NCBI GenBank assembly: GCA_037974665.1
Contig: CM075783.1
Span: 13,479,762-13,543,761, forward strand
Length of the DNA stretch: 64,000 nucleotides
Source of the DNA: Ehretia macrophylla
Taxonomy: Eukaryota; Streptophyta; Magnoliopsida; Boraginales; Ehretiaceae
Direction of reading: 5' to 3'
Positions 10,491-22,330 of this stretch are shown here, piece by piece. The notes beneath the pieces were generated by a model. It searched no databases. It worked only from the letters and a program-made list of their open reading frames with translations, and was not told the origin of the DNA. Positions within the stretch are counted from its first letter, which is position 1. Each line of letters starts with the position of its first letter. Both the position numbers and the translations under genes were made by a program.

Positions 10491-11576
10491 TGTTCCTCCA
10501 TAAAATCCAAAATTTTACAATCCTCCCAATTAAAAGTCTTAGAGAGAATCCCTAATCTTTTTTTCCCTCCATAACGGATAGAAATTTTTATTAAGAAGAG
10601 TAACAACTTATTTTAGAAGAATAATAACATTCCAGTAATATACAATTGTATATACATAAGTTTCAAAATCTGGTTTAAGCTCACGCCCAACTTTTGAAGA
10701 GAAAGGTTGATCTTGGATAATGTCAATCAAGCACGACTAGTACCTATCGTTAATTGGAAGGACCATTTGGATTGATACAGACCCATTTTCACATGATTAA
10801 CTAGACTATATTATAACACCTGTAGAATCGACTAATTACCGAGCACACCAAAACTAAGACCTAGCCTAACCTAGTTGAAATTGGGCTCACCCTACATATA
10901 GGTGAGTCGATTTGGGTCATGAAGTTTCTGACCTATCCCATTTGAGCTCGGACCCATTTCGACACAGGCCCAACCTAGCTTATCTTGTAAGCCTAGCCCA
11001 ATTCAAAGCCCCAACTCAGCTAGTGAGCCCAACCTAGCTCAGAGCCCAGTCCAGCTCAGGCCTCGCTCGTTTGTTCTTATATCTGAAAACTCATTTAATT
11101 TTGGAGAAGATCCTACATTTGAAACCTATGTCAAAGTCTTTACAATCTACTTTTGTAAGAGTTCCACAAAATACTTTAATTTTTTTTTCAATTGTTAATG
11201 AAGAAAATAACATTTTGCAAGTAATATTTTCTTCTCTTTGAACTAAAATTCATTTGACATGTGATTGTTAGAGTAGTAGAGCTAATCTTCCTTTTTATGC
11301 ATATAACTACTCATTCAATTTACACTTATGGCATTTGCAAAGAAGAATACTTTCTTTTCATATTATGTAATATTGTATGTTAATGTTATTAATATACTGG
11401 TGTCTTTTAAACCATTAAATTAATTTTTTTAATAAAAAATTAAATTTAAGTTTTACTTAGATTATTTTTATTAATCCAAGTGCCACTCAATTAATGTGTT
11501 TGTATGTGTGTAGGTATCAGTCTTTTATATGTATATATATGTCTATTAATATATTCAAAATATACTGATGACAAAA
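10491..11576. other. Intergenic, includes degenerate CCAACCTAGCTC-type repeats
   Basis: No gene was recognised. At about 10860-11070 short degenerate units (AGCCCAACCTAGCTC, GCCCAACCTAGCTTA, GAGCCCAGTCCAGCTCA) recur, the style of subterminal repeats of hAT-like elements. The rest is AT-rich. Confidence 0.4.
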
Positions 11577-11766
11577 ACAAGGCTGGCACAACCCAACCCA
11601 ACCCAGCTTGTGATATAGGGACGTGGGTTAAAAGGCAGAGTTGGATAATTTGTTTTGAGAAATGAGCATAACCCAGTCCAACACACTAAAAACCTAGGAC
11701 GAACTCGGTTTGGTTCTCTCAATCCACTCGAATGAGTTGGATTGATGAGTTGGGCAGGGCTAGGCA
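11577..11766. mobile_element. Small hAT-like MITE candidate
   Basis: The left end GGCTGGCACAACCCAACCCA and the reverse complement of the right end (GCCTAGCCCTGCCCAACTCA) form an imperfect inverted repeat around ~190 bp without coding content. No clear 8-bp target duplication was found, so this is tentative. Confidence 0.35.
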
Positions 11767-12539
11767 ATATACTAGCTCTAGGCTTCAATTAAGAACATAT
11801 AATGTGAGTATTGTAATACACATCTATGTTTAGGTTTTTTTTGTGGATATTGTAATTTGGGTTTATGGAATGACCAAAAAAAAGTTTGGGTTTGTGGTGG
11901 TACAGAGTGGGCACTTTGATTTGTCAATCGTGGTGGGGGAATAGGGTAATGGAGGTGGCTGGATGGTAAGGGGAGATACGGGATAAATTGAATGAAGAAG
12001 AACAAAAAAAGGTCACAAAGACCTAAACTATGAATAGCCAAATATACTCCTGAAAATTTAGAAATTAGCACACTACTTGACCTTAACGTTAGTTTTTAGA
12101 TGAAAAAATGAAAAAGGACTAACGACGTCAAGTAGTGGTAGAGCTAGACACATTAAATTAGGGTGTGCACACCGAGGGTGGGGACACTCATTAAAACTAT
12201 TAAGTTTATACCTAAAATCATGTTTTTTATTATGAGAGATCACATATGCGATAACTAAACTAATACTTAATTTAATATAATTATAGCACAAATGAAGTCT
12301 TTAAGGCATGACTAGATTGACAAGGTCTTTTTGCCGAGTAGTATCTTCGTACTTTATTTCGATCTTTTGAATGATAATATATAATTTTATAAGCGTAACC
12401 TAAAATGAGAAGTTTCAAATGGAGAAATAATGACAATCGGACATTACCAATCTATTTATGATATCTGTAATATTTACTGATAAGTTATTATATTTCCACA
12501 TATTGAAAATACTTGATTTTGTAGTTATTTTTTTTGACT
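11767..12539. other. Intergenic, nothing recognised
   Basis: AT-rich sequence with only short low-complexity ORFs. No conserved coding block, RNA gene or clear repeat was found. Confidence 0.4.
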
Positions 12540-12692
12540 ATTTTATTTTTATCACCCAAATACTACTTCATATGTGTATGCTTAATTGACATATTAAAAG
12601 AAAAAAGAGAAATAAAAAGTTTAGTATTTTAACATACCAACTAAGGATCAATGTAGGAGAATATGGTATTTGGGTGATAAAAATAGAGAAAT
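12540..12692. mobile_element. Short MITE with ~25-bp inverted ends
   Basis: ATTTTTATCACCCAAATAC at about 12545-12566 is inverted as GTATTTGGGTGATAAAAAT at about 12667-12685, around a ~100-bp AT-rich loop. Size and structure fit a MITE; no target duplication could be fixed. Confidence 0.5.
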
Positions 12693-12719
12693 GTTATATT
12701 TTATTATGACTTAGAAAAG

Positions 12720-13899
12720 TGTGCTAAATCTTTATCTGTCAGAATATTACAAATATATAGGAAACATATATGACCTAGGGTCATATGTGGACTAGTCTTA
12801 AACTAACTAGTCTTGAACCTCATAATAAGCAGATCAATATCTAATTACTACGAGCCCAATTAAATTAATATTGGGACGATCCTAAAATTAATTTAATCTT
12901 TTCTCTAATCCAATTAATTTGTAAATTCTTTTTTGTGTGTGACCTCTTGGGTTCATAATTAATTAGTAGCGAATAATTAATTCTACTAATTAATTAAATT
13001 AGAACTCATTTCTAATTAATTCAAAAATCGTGAGTGACACCTACTAGTATATCGCAATTACCCAATTAAAGATAAAGTGCAAGTATACGAACCCATTTAG
13101 TAATTTTTATGCAATTGAATCCTACTGTCTAAATGATCTTGATCGAACCAGAGTCATGGATTGGGTCATCAAATTCTATTACTCAATCATATGTCAGAAT
13201 CTATTTAATCAGTGACTAACGAATATCTAGTGGAACTACTTCTACTATTCTACCTTGGCCAATGATTTCTAGCCACTAGATTAATAGATCGCATAGGATT
13301 CCTAGTTGACATATTTCGTATATACAACACTTATCTCTGTGATAGGATGTATCATAATCACTGGATACATTGTCTAATCCATAATTAGGACCAACTTAAT
13401 TGCACCAACAAATTATGGCATTCCTTATCACGAGATAACAGTGATGTCTCAGGTCTGAGGATTAATTGCATGATTACATAATACAATGAATTATTGACAT
13501 TCCATGTAATTCGTTGTATTAGTGGTCATGTCCAGTCACTTGTTCTCCAACAAGTACTTATACATCTACCACAACGATAGGTAACTGATCGCCCAAATTA
13601 ATATCTCATATTATTTAGTTAGTAGACTATAATCCAATCTTTCCAGATAAATTAATGCCCAATTAAATTATCCTATGATCAAGAAGAACTTTTAGAACAT
13701 ATTTGTGAATATAAACTCTGTCACTCATATCCTTACTCTTAAGAATAGAATCTATAAATAATATTCTAAGGACTTTTATTTATTTAATTAAAACATATTA
13801 AAAATAAATAAACTACCTGTATTAAATGATTAATTAAATAATAGATTATCCATAATTTTAAAATACAATTTATTGGCTTATAGGACATTTTTCCTAACA
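12720..13899 (-). mobile_element. Solo LTR, 1180 bp
   Basis: Read on the minus strand the segment begins TGTTAGGAAAAATGTCCTAT and ends TTTAGCACA, i.e. TG...CA termini. No internal retroelement domain lies on either side. The flanks share AAAG (12716-12719 and 13900-13903), compatible with a worn target duplication. The opening phrase is typical of a widespread plant Copia LTR family. It likely arose by recombination between two LTRs. Confidence 0.65.
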
Positions 13900-14639
13900 A
13901 AAGCTTCAACAAAAGCTACTAAATCTCACAAAATCAACAATGCAAAGCATGGCAACAATCAGACAAACTTATTTGGAGGTACCATTTTAGCTTTTGAGTA
14001 TTGATGTCTGGTTAACTTTTTGGTGGGAAGAGAGGTTGGTGTTGTCAGTAAAGCAAAACAAAAGGGCAATTCTTTTTTTAATATATAAAAGTAAAAGTAT
14101 TGAAGTATTTCAGGATGTGCACTGGCATACCCAATGTGAAGTGTGGCTTTGCCACTACACTGTCAAGCAATATTAAGATAAAGGAATGAAAGATTTATTT
14201 TGAAATATAAGAAATTCAATTGACAAAATCGTTAAAGATCAAGGACGAATAGTGTAATTTATCTTTTTTTATGATTTGAGTAAAGTTGATAAGATATGAA
14301 TTGATTTGTTCTTGTGTGATTGTTATGAATCCATCCATAAATATGAAGTTTAGATTCAGTTCCCAAAAAATAATTAAAACAAGGTTTATTCTCACATGAA
14401 CTAAGAAATGAAAAAATATATATATTATATTATCCTTCTCTTCTTTAACAACTTTCAACTTCTCTTCACCTCTCTTCCTTGCAAGTTAGTTATACTCTAA
14501 TTAGAAAGTCCTCCAAAATACAGTAAATGAAGACTATATGTGATAAAAAGAAAAAAAAAAATGGCCCTTGAAGATCTGTTCATGTTGGAGGATCGTACAC
14601 ATAGATTAGCAAAACATAATTATATTTTCAATATAATTC
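13900..14639. other. Intergenic, nothing recognised
   Basis: About 740 bp of AT-rich DNA. Short ORFs here are low-complexity and without conserved motifs. Confidence 0.4.
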
Positions 14640-14860
14640 GGCTTGATCTACGCGTACGTAATATTTTTCCCTGATACTTTAAAAGAGTATAATCGTAGTT
14701 TTAGGTTTGCACACCTTGTGGTGTGTGACATGTAGCCCCAGTGCAACCAAGTTTGGTTTATCCATCTTGCAGTGTGCGACCATTAAATGTAAGTTATATA
14801 AAGTTATATATTCCTACTTATATAAGTGCTAAACTATGAAGAATAGAATTCTTATACTTT
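14640..14860 (+). repeat. Dispersed repeat, copy 1 (related copy at 33480-33960)
   Basis: Shared phrases in the same order as the second copy include AATCGTAG/AATCATAG, a GTG-rich block, GTGTGCGACCATTAAA/GTGTCTGACCATTAAA, AAGTTA and GAATAGAATTCT. Both copies face the same way and bracket the Tat element. The wording resembles plant TRIM/LTR sequences. By eye the identity is only moderate. Confidence 0.5.
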
Positions 14861-14968
14861 TAGAACATTTTACCTTTTATTGAGTTTTTATTTATCTTAT
14901 ATATATCATTAGAGTTTGTAATTGGAGTCATATTCAATAAATTCGTCTATTCGTAACGCTATTCAATA

Positions 14969-15263
14969 TCAGCTCACAACTCCACTACAATGAAAATATA
15001 GCGGATTCTTCATTCGTAAAAACCAATTGTGAGATTTTCTTCGAAGCTTCTCAGGCAAAGCTTCTCCCTTAATGACGAGGATTCTTATGCCAGCTCTGCA
15101 ATCAATGTTCGGTGCCGCAATAGCGACAATGGGCTCCATTATCTTCATCAACAGAAGTAACAATCTGAGCAGCAACAACAGCAACAAAGATGGGGAAAAG
15201 TCTGCTGTAATGTCTAATTTATTGCTCTTCTCTCTTATCTTTCCCGTGAGCACACTACACTAA
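14969..15263. other. Gene-like islet, ORFs on both strands
   Basis: A ~270-bp stretch has gene-like rather than AT-rich composition. On the plus strand 15072-15263 reads MTRILMPALQSMFGAAIATM, then a hydrophobic helix and an Asn/Ser-rich stretch, resembling the membrane-anchored start of some plant proteins. On the minus strand 15253-14969 reads through a Leu-run into EPIVAIAAPNIDCRAG. The left edge has CACTACAATGAAAA (14990), like a CACTA end, but no partner end was found. It may be a captured exon; which strand is real is undecided, and I do not recognise the family. Confidence 0.35.
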
Positions 15264-15483
15264 GTCTTGACATAAGTAAGGACGTATCCAAATGTTTTTC
15301 TTGGTGGGGGTTATACCATATATTTTTTTGACTATATATATTTTTATCTTTTTTTTCTTTTTGAAAAGATATAAATTTTCCCAATTAGCTCCGCCATTGG
15401 ATGTAGGAACCTCTCATGCTCAGATGTCCTTTTATGGACAACAAGAACCAATGTATATATATATGTATACCAAATTCTGATAC

Positions 15484-15902
15484 TGAAATGGGTATAAACC
15501 CGAGCCGGGACAGGTCTTCCCGACCTGAAGCATGCGACTTGGCCTCTGTCCAACCCGCATCACTTCTCCCAGCCTAGCGGTCATATCTGATCTAACATAA
15601 AGGCGATGCCCAACTTTAACCTCTGGACAATAGCTTTTTCTGCTGGATAATAGCTTTAAGCATTAATTGTTGCCCGTAATCTATATTAGTATAAATAGCC
15701 TACTCAACAACCCTTACCAGGTAATTCGTGCATATTTATTGCTCTCAACAACCTACCATTCAACTCTGGCATATTAATCACTTTCGCACCCGAGGGAAAA
15801 CACGGGCCACTACCCCCATAGTTCCTTCCCTTCTTTTGCAGATCAGGTAGCTTGAGGTTGAAGTGTTGAGCTTGAGCGGACTGACATTTTCCACCCTCAT
15901 CT
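15484..15902 (+). repeat. Tat 5' LTR
   Basis: It starts TGAAATGGGTATAAACCCGA and ends CCACCCTCATCT just before the primer site. A TATA-like TATAAATAG lies at ~15690. It lacks about 45 bp present in the 3' LTR, apparently by deletion between two short TTAA-like repeats. Confidence 0.85.
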
Positions 15903-15903
15903 G

Positions 15904-15922
15904 TTGACGCCGTTTGTGGGAA
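15904..15922 (+). promoter_or_regulatory. Tat primer binding site
   Basis: TTGACGCCGTTTGTGGGAA lies directly after the LTR and resembles the TTGGCGCCGTCTGTGGGAA type found in plant Tat and related gypsy elements. Confidence 0.7.
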
Positions 15923-15960
15923 CCACTAGCTTTGTTTTCCCATCAACCCTCTGAGAAAAG

Positions 15961-17500
15961 CCACTATGGTGAGCACTAAAATCCATAACCGTATGGCCGG
16001 GACCCTCCATCCTCGGATAGGATACCTGAAACGACCCCCGACACAAACTTAACCTAAACCTACACTAGACTGAGCCAGCGTATACACTTAGCCACAAATA
16101 TTCCCCAACTTTAAGCGGATGATTTAATGGCCTCAATGAGTCCAGAGGTGAAACTGCTGTACCAGATGTTCAGAGAGCTCCAAGATGCGGTGGGTCGCCT
16201 CTTTGCCAATTAGGCGTTCCTACCGTAGCACCGAACCTAGGTTCACATAGCCGACCAGGGGTATAAAGGAATCGTACCCCAGCAGACGCAGTGAGTTCGG
16301 AACGAAGCTAACGATCGAGGTTCCTTAGGGCCTATTAACCGCCCCGAGGGGACGAAAGGGAAAATGGCAGTCTATACTGAGCCCGAACCTACTAAGACTG
16401 CTTCAGCAATCACCAAGGTCATTCATCAACTCGGGGTTAGTCCATTGACCCCGAACATCTTGGCCACTCCTTTGCCCGCAGGCAACCGCATGCCCAATCT
16501 GGCTATGTACAATGGAGAGAAGGATCCAACCAGCTACCCAAGAATTTTGAGCACCACATGACTCTCCATGACATGACCGACGCAATGAAATGTAAGGCAT
16601 TCCTGACCACATTGGTAGGAAATGCATTGACTTGGTATCAGGGGCTTTCGTCGGGATTGATTGACGTATTCTCCAAGATAGCGGAGGCTTTCTTGGGTCT
16701 GTTTGCTGGTAGCCGACGGTCGACGCGGCACACTTCATCTCTATTGGCAATTTGGCAGTATAAGGGAGAGACCTTGAGGTTATACATAGCCCAATTCAAC
16801 GAAGAGTCTCTCAGGATCCCTTATTTGGAGGATTTCATGGCATTGATGGCATACCAAAGTGGGCTTAGGTTGGAGCTCTTATATTATCATTAGCCATTAA
16901 TCCGGTGGACACCATAGCCAACCTGATGGTCAAGGCCCAAGGGTATATCCATGATGAGGATATCTACAAGGCGAAAATAGATGATGACAAGGAGAAGGAG
17001 TTGGCGAAGAAGGGGGAATCCTCTGCACCGAAGGGTTAGCCCAAGAATAAAGCCCAGGGTGACAATAAAGGAAAGCAGCAACAGCAACGGGGACAAGCGT
17101 CGAGGTTCACAGCGTTTACCTCTCTTAATACTCCGAGGGAGCAGATCCTAATAGAGGTACAAACCCTGTATGATATACCTCCCCCTCCTAAGATGGGAGG
17201 TCAGCCTAAGAAGAGGTCAAAAAATAAATTTTGTCAATTTCACAATGATTTCGAGCATAATACTAAGGATTACAATGTGCTGAAGTAGGAAATTGAGGCC
17301 TTGATTGCCCAGGCTTATTTGAGAAGGTACATTGCGGGTCAACCACCTCGGAATCCAGAGTAAGAGGGGAAGAGAAAGAGAGAGAATCCCCCCAAGACGG
17401 GCTCCAAGAAGAGTTTACCACGCTGCGATCGAGACCATTGTAGGAGGTCTCATTTCCAGAGGAGAAACTGCTGCAAGTCAGAAAGGGTACGTCCGGGCCA
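15961..17500 (+). pseudogene. Tat gag, broken
   Basis: The ATG at 15966 begins a degenerate reading frame. The clear gag core runs from about 16364 to 16893 (LATPLPAGNRMPNLAMYNGE, then in another frame DAMKCKAFLTTLVGNALTWY and IAQFNEESLRIPY), typical of the retrotransposon gag domain. A basic, Gln-rich tail follows to ~17400, with a region resembling the CX2C-type knuckle (KNKFCQFHNDFEHNT) at ~17220-17270. The protein would form cytoplasmic capsids. In-frame stops include TAG at 16211, 17037 and 17286, each where Gln is plausible. It cannot make full-length gag. Confidence 0.8.
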
Positions 17501-17559
17501 GGCGTGAGTGAGGGCCTGTGGCGAGTGTGGCCCGAGGCCTCGAGAGGATAACCTTTTAC

Positions 17560-20500
17560 TTGGATAATTTGGAGGGAGAATTACTCCCGCATGATGACCC
17601 CCTAATGATTAGTACAACCTTCTCCAACAGATGGTCGTGAGAATTATGGTGGCTAGAGGGAGTTCGACAAAGTTAATCTTCTTGAAAGCTTTTGAGCAGT
17701 TGGGGCTCGATTAAAGTCGGCTAAGGTAGTTGAGAGGCACCTTGGCAAGATTAACTAGGCAAGAGTATAAGGCTAAGGGGATAATCAACTTCCCATTAAC
17801 TTTGGAAGTGGGAAAAAAGTGTGTCACCATGCAGGCTAACTTTATTGTGATAGACTGCAACTCCGCCTACAATAGGAACTTAGGTTGGGTAGCCTTGAAC
17901 TACTTCAAATTGGTTCCTTCTATCTACCACTAAATGTTATAGTTTTCAACCCCCATGGGCATTGCGGAGCTTAGAGAAGCGCAGCTTTTAGCTCGGGAAT
18001 GTTATGGGAATTTCATGTGCCTAAAGTAGTAGGCAAATTGGAGCCCAGACCTACCCAAGAAGAAAAAGGATGCCAAGCAAGGAAGCCCTGCCTAAGACTT
18101 ATAGGAAATCCAACTGTTCGATGATAACGAGAAGGCTAAGATCGGGAGCGAGCTTCCTAACCACCTCAAGAAATGTATAAGCCAGCTCTTTTTTTCCAAA
18201 ATGAAAGTATATTTTTTTGGTCTACTATTGATATGACAGGTATCAAACTGAGCATAATCAAGCATCATTTGAGCGTTGAGCTCGATTACCTACCAATGCA
18301 GCAGAAGCGTAAGCATTTCCATTATGATAAACAAAAATTTATTTCTTAGAAAGTGGATAAGCTGATCAATGACAGCCACATTCGTGAGATTATGTGCCCG
18401 ACCTGGTAGTCTAATGTGGTTTTGATTCAAAAGACCCCGGGAAAATGGAGACTGTGCATTGACTTCACCGACCTGAATAAAGCATGCCCCAAGGATTGCT
18501 TTTCTTTGCCCCGGATTGACCAAATAGTTGATACTACCTCGAGCTATGAGCTACTCACATTTATGGATGCCTTCAAGGGTTACAACCATATCAAAATGGC
18601 TCTCGAGGACCGAGAAAAAATAACCTTCATCACTGACCACGGGCTCCATTATTACGAGGTCATACTGGTTGGCCATAAGAATGCAGGGGCCACTTACCAG
18701 CGGATAGTGAACAAAGTTTTCAAATGTTAGATCGGGTGCAATATGGAGATTTAAGTTGATGACATGTTGGTCAAAAGCAAAAGGGTTGAGGATCACATTG
18801 TCGACTTGAGAGAAGCCTTCGCTGCTATGGAAAAGTTTGGGATCAAGCTGAATCCAAAGAAGTGTGCATTTGAAGTTAAGGCAGAAAAGTTCTTGGGTTT
18901 CATGGTCACGACTTGGGGAATTGAGCCCAACCCAAAAATGATTTAGGTGATATTGGATCCGGCCTCTCTGAGCTGCATGAATTACGTGCAGGAGCTGACA
19001 GGCAGAGTGGCTACCTTGAGCCAATTCATGTCCAGGTCAGTAGATAAGTGTGCGCCTCTTTTCAAAATTCTAAGAAATCCAAAAATTTTTGAGTGGACGG
19101 AAGAATGTTAAAAGGCATTTGACGATCTGAAAAGGTACCTATCTTCGCCCCCTCTGTTCTCCCGACCTGAGAAATGGGAAGAGCTGGTACTATATTTGGC
19201 ATACTCGAGAACAACGGTAGTAGCTGTGGTAGTCCGGGAAGAACACAAGGATTAGAAACCTGTCTACTATGTTAGTGAAACTCTCAGGGATACTGAGACG
19301 AGATGTTCATCCTTAGAAAAGATTGCTTTGGCTCTGATCATAGTATCCAGAAAGTTAAGGCCCTATTTTGATGCACATACCGTCAAGGTAATGATCGATG
19401 CACCACTCAAGTCTATTTTACACAAGCCAGAAGCCTCGGGCAGACTCATTAAGTGGACGGTGAAGGTAAGTCAGTTTGACCTATTGTATCATCTGAGGAG
19501 GGCTATTAAAGGTCAAGCAATTGCTGATTTTGTAATAGAATGCACCGACCAAACCGAGCACAATCCCGAAGAGGTTTGAAAGATCCAGGTTGATGGGGCA
19601 TCAGGTAAGTAAGGTAATGGGGCCAGAGTTATGATTCTCAACCCGATGGGGCATGAGCACCAATACTCTTTGAAGTTTGCATTCCTGACCTCGAATAACG
19701 AGGACGAGTATGAGGCATTGTTGGCAGGCTTAAAGATAACGTCTCAGCTCGGGGCTCAGACGGCAGAAATGTATACTAATTCTTAGTTGATTTCTAATCA
19801 CATGTTAGGAAAATTCGAAGCTAGGGGTACCGTGATGCTTGCTTACCTTAATAAGGTTAAGGAATTGATCTTGAGGTTTCGAAGGTTTTCGGTGTAGCAG
19901 ATCCTGAGACAAAAGAACGTTAAAGTTGATGCCTTAGCCAAATTAGCAGCTGGAGAAACCTGTCCTGCGGTGGTTTATATAGAGGAGATTTTCGAACCGA
20001 GCGTCCAGATTGGCGAAAAAGCAATTGCAAAATTAAATGTGAATCCGGACTGGACTAAACCGATCCTAGACTTCATCAAGAGCGGTATGGTCCCAGATGA
20101 CGAGAAGGCAGCTCGAAAGATTGAGAGGCAGGCTTCGAGGTATGTCATCGTGGCTGGGCAACTGTATAAGAAAGCTTATACTTAGCCAGGAATGAAACTA
20201 TGTACTAAGAAAAATTCATGAAGGCATATATGGGAACTACCTCGGAGGTAAAGCTTTGGCTCGGAAGGCTTTGAGACAAGGTTATTTCTAGCCGACCCTA
20301 GAGCAGGATGCCAAGGAATTTGTAAGGTGGTATGATACTTGCTAGCAATTTGCCAGTATTCAGAAGAAGCTCGTGGTGGATCTGACAGTAATGCTAAGCC
20401 TATGGCCATTTTATCAGTGGGGTTTAGACATTATCGGCTACTTTCGAACATCGTGGGGCAGAAGAAACATGTTTTTGTGGCTATTGATTACTTCACTAAA

Positions 20501-21254
20501 TGGCCCAAGGCCGAGGCCGTGGCGAGAATCACCGACAAGGTGACTTGGAACTTTATGTGGAGGTTCATCACTTGCCACTTTAGTGTGCCCAAAGTTATGG
20601 TGACCGACCATGACAAGCAGTTTGATAATGCATACTTCTGAGGGAAATGTTCCAAGATCATAATTAATCTTAAATTCTATTTTATTGCTCATCTTCAATG
20701 CAATGGTTAAGTCGAGGTAACTAATAGATCTATTTTGCAGGGTTTGAGAACCAAGTTGGGAGAGGCAAAGTGACTATGGGCAGTGAACTTCCTGAGGTCC
20801 TATGGGTTCATCGCACCACGACCAGTTCGGCGACAGAAAAGTCTCTCTTCAATCTGACTTTCGATATGGAACTATTTCTGCCAGTGGAGATCGGGTCTCC
20901 CACCAGTATGACCTTCATCCATGACGAGAAAATAAACAAAGCAAGGATCCGAGATGAGCTGGAATTAGCTAAAGAATTGCGGGCTAAGGCTCAAGTCCGA
21001 ATACTAGCTAGCAAGTTGGCCATGGAGAGAGCCTTCGCAAAGCAGGTCAAGCCCAAGTCAATCAAAGAAGGGATCTGGTCCTGAGAAGAACTATCTTTCA
21101 GCTGACCTCGAGTGGCAAACTGTCCCTGCTCTGGGAGGGTCCATACCAAGTAGTGAAAGAACTTCGGCCAGGGACTTTCTATCTTGTTGAAAAGTATGGA
21201 AAGCAGTTGAGAAATGCTTGGAATGCTGAGCATTTAAAGTTTTATTTTGTATGA
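17560..21254 (+). pseudogene. Tat pol: protease, RT, RNase H, second RNase H, integrase; many stops
   Basis: Protease-like sequence lies at 17630-17940 (VVRIMVARGSSTKLIFLKAF, with the Asp of the usual V-D-RGSS motif replaced). RT lies at 18400-18950 (GKWRLCIDFTDLNKACPKD; VDDMLVKS). RNase H lies at 19090-19560 (SSLEKIALALIIVSRKLRPY). A second, archaeal-type RNase H lies at 19580-19950 (IQVDGASG; NEDEYEALLAGL), the Tat hallmark. Integrase lies at 20030-21254 (AIDYFTKWPKAEA; VTDHDKQFDN; NG-VEVTNR; end NAEHLKFYFV). These would copy RNA to DNA in particles and insert it in the nucleus. The tyrosine codon of the YVDD box is a TAA stop (18752). In-frame TAG stops occur at 18347, 18407, 18728, 18944, 19253, 19784, 19895, 20183 and 20343. 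Non-functional. Confidence 0.9.
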
Positions 21255-21933
21255 CTACTGAGCCACAGAGAGATTTTTATGCTCTGAACAAAATGTACTA
21301 AATCCTTTCTTGAATGCCAAGTCTATGTTCTTAAACATACTTGTGAATTTTGTACATCTTTGCGAGGTTAGAATACTTTATATTTCTAAAAGCAATAATG
21401 AGCTCGCAATTGTTAATGCACTTGTTACTTGATATACTAACTCAGCTGATTAGCTAAATGCCTGCGAGTCACACTGGTGGTCCAAGGCGAGATGAGGTCG
21501 TGAAAAAACACACTCGTGAACTTAGATTACTTAGGCCGATCCGAGCCTAAAACTAATCGAGGAAGTTATGGGAAAACACTCATAAACGCACAGCTTGGGC
21601 ACAATGCCAATATAAGGTTGTCATCACTTATTCATTGGTGACTATTGAGGATCCAGCTCGGGTCCGACATCAATTTGGTTTGATTAAGTTTCAAGGTTAA
21701 AACTCAATTTAAGGTTTAATTTGAGTCTACCTTTAAATCAAATTGATTCACTTAAAGTTAACAGTAGTCTCAACCTCAAAATATAAGTCAAGTTCCAAGC
21801 TAATTTACTTATACTTCGAATGATACTTTGAAAAATTGAGCGAATCGGCATAGAGCTTGGCTCAAGAGATATGTCGCACTCAAAACAAAGTAAAAATAAA
21901 GGTAAAAAATTGACTTAAAGATTGCTCTATTAA
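21255..21933. other. Tat post-pol spacer, left part
   Basis: Non-coding Tat DNA lies between the integrase end and the CACTA insertion. It is somewhat richer in G+C than surrounding intergenic DNA. No ORF was recognised. Confidence 0.5.
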
Positions 21934-21954
21934 GACTACAAAAAACAAGCTATT

Positions 21955-22330
21955 TTGTGACGGCCAGTAATCGTCACATTTTCGTCACAAACAAGCAAAT
22001 GCAACAAAATTGTGATGACATATCAGTTGTCGCCAAACATGGTATCGCAAAATCGTTTTTCGTCACATTTTTATGGCCTTGTGACTAATTTGTGACGACA
22101 TACAAAGCTGGAAGTGTTCGTGACAAATTCGTGGCAAATGCGACTAATATGCCACGACATGTAGTTGAGGCCATTTCGTAACAAATTTTTTCGTCACAAA
22201 TTCGTGGCTAATTTTTTCGTCACAAATTCGTGGCTAATTTTTTAGTCACAAATTCGTGGTTAAATTTTTCATCACAAATTCGTCCCGAATTGTAAATGAC
22301 GGCCCTATTTCATTTTTGTCACAAATTTGT
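21955..22330. repeat. CACTA left subterminal repeat array
   Basis: More than ten degenerate copies of GTCACAAA or its complement occur, including three near-identical runs of CGTCACAAATTCGTGGC spaced about 28 bp (22190-22270). Such arrays bind the subterminal-binding transposase protein in En/Spm elements. Confidence 0.8.

Noticed and set aside
22180..22290. CRISPR-like spacing of repeated CGTCACAAATTCGTGGC units
   Set aside because: Unit spacing is short and spacers are near-identical rather than unique; the context is the subterminal array of a plant CACTA element.
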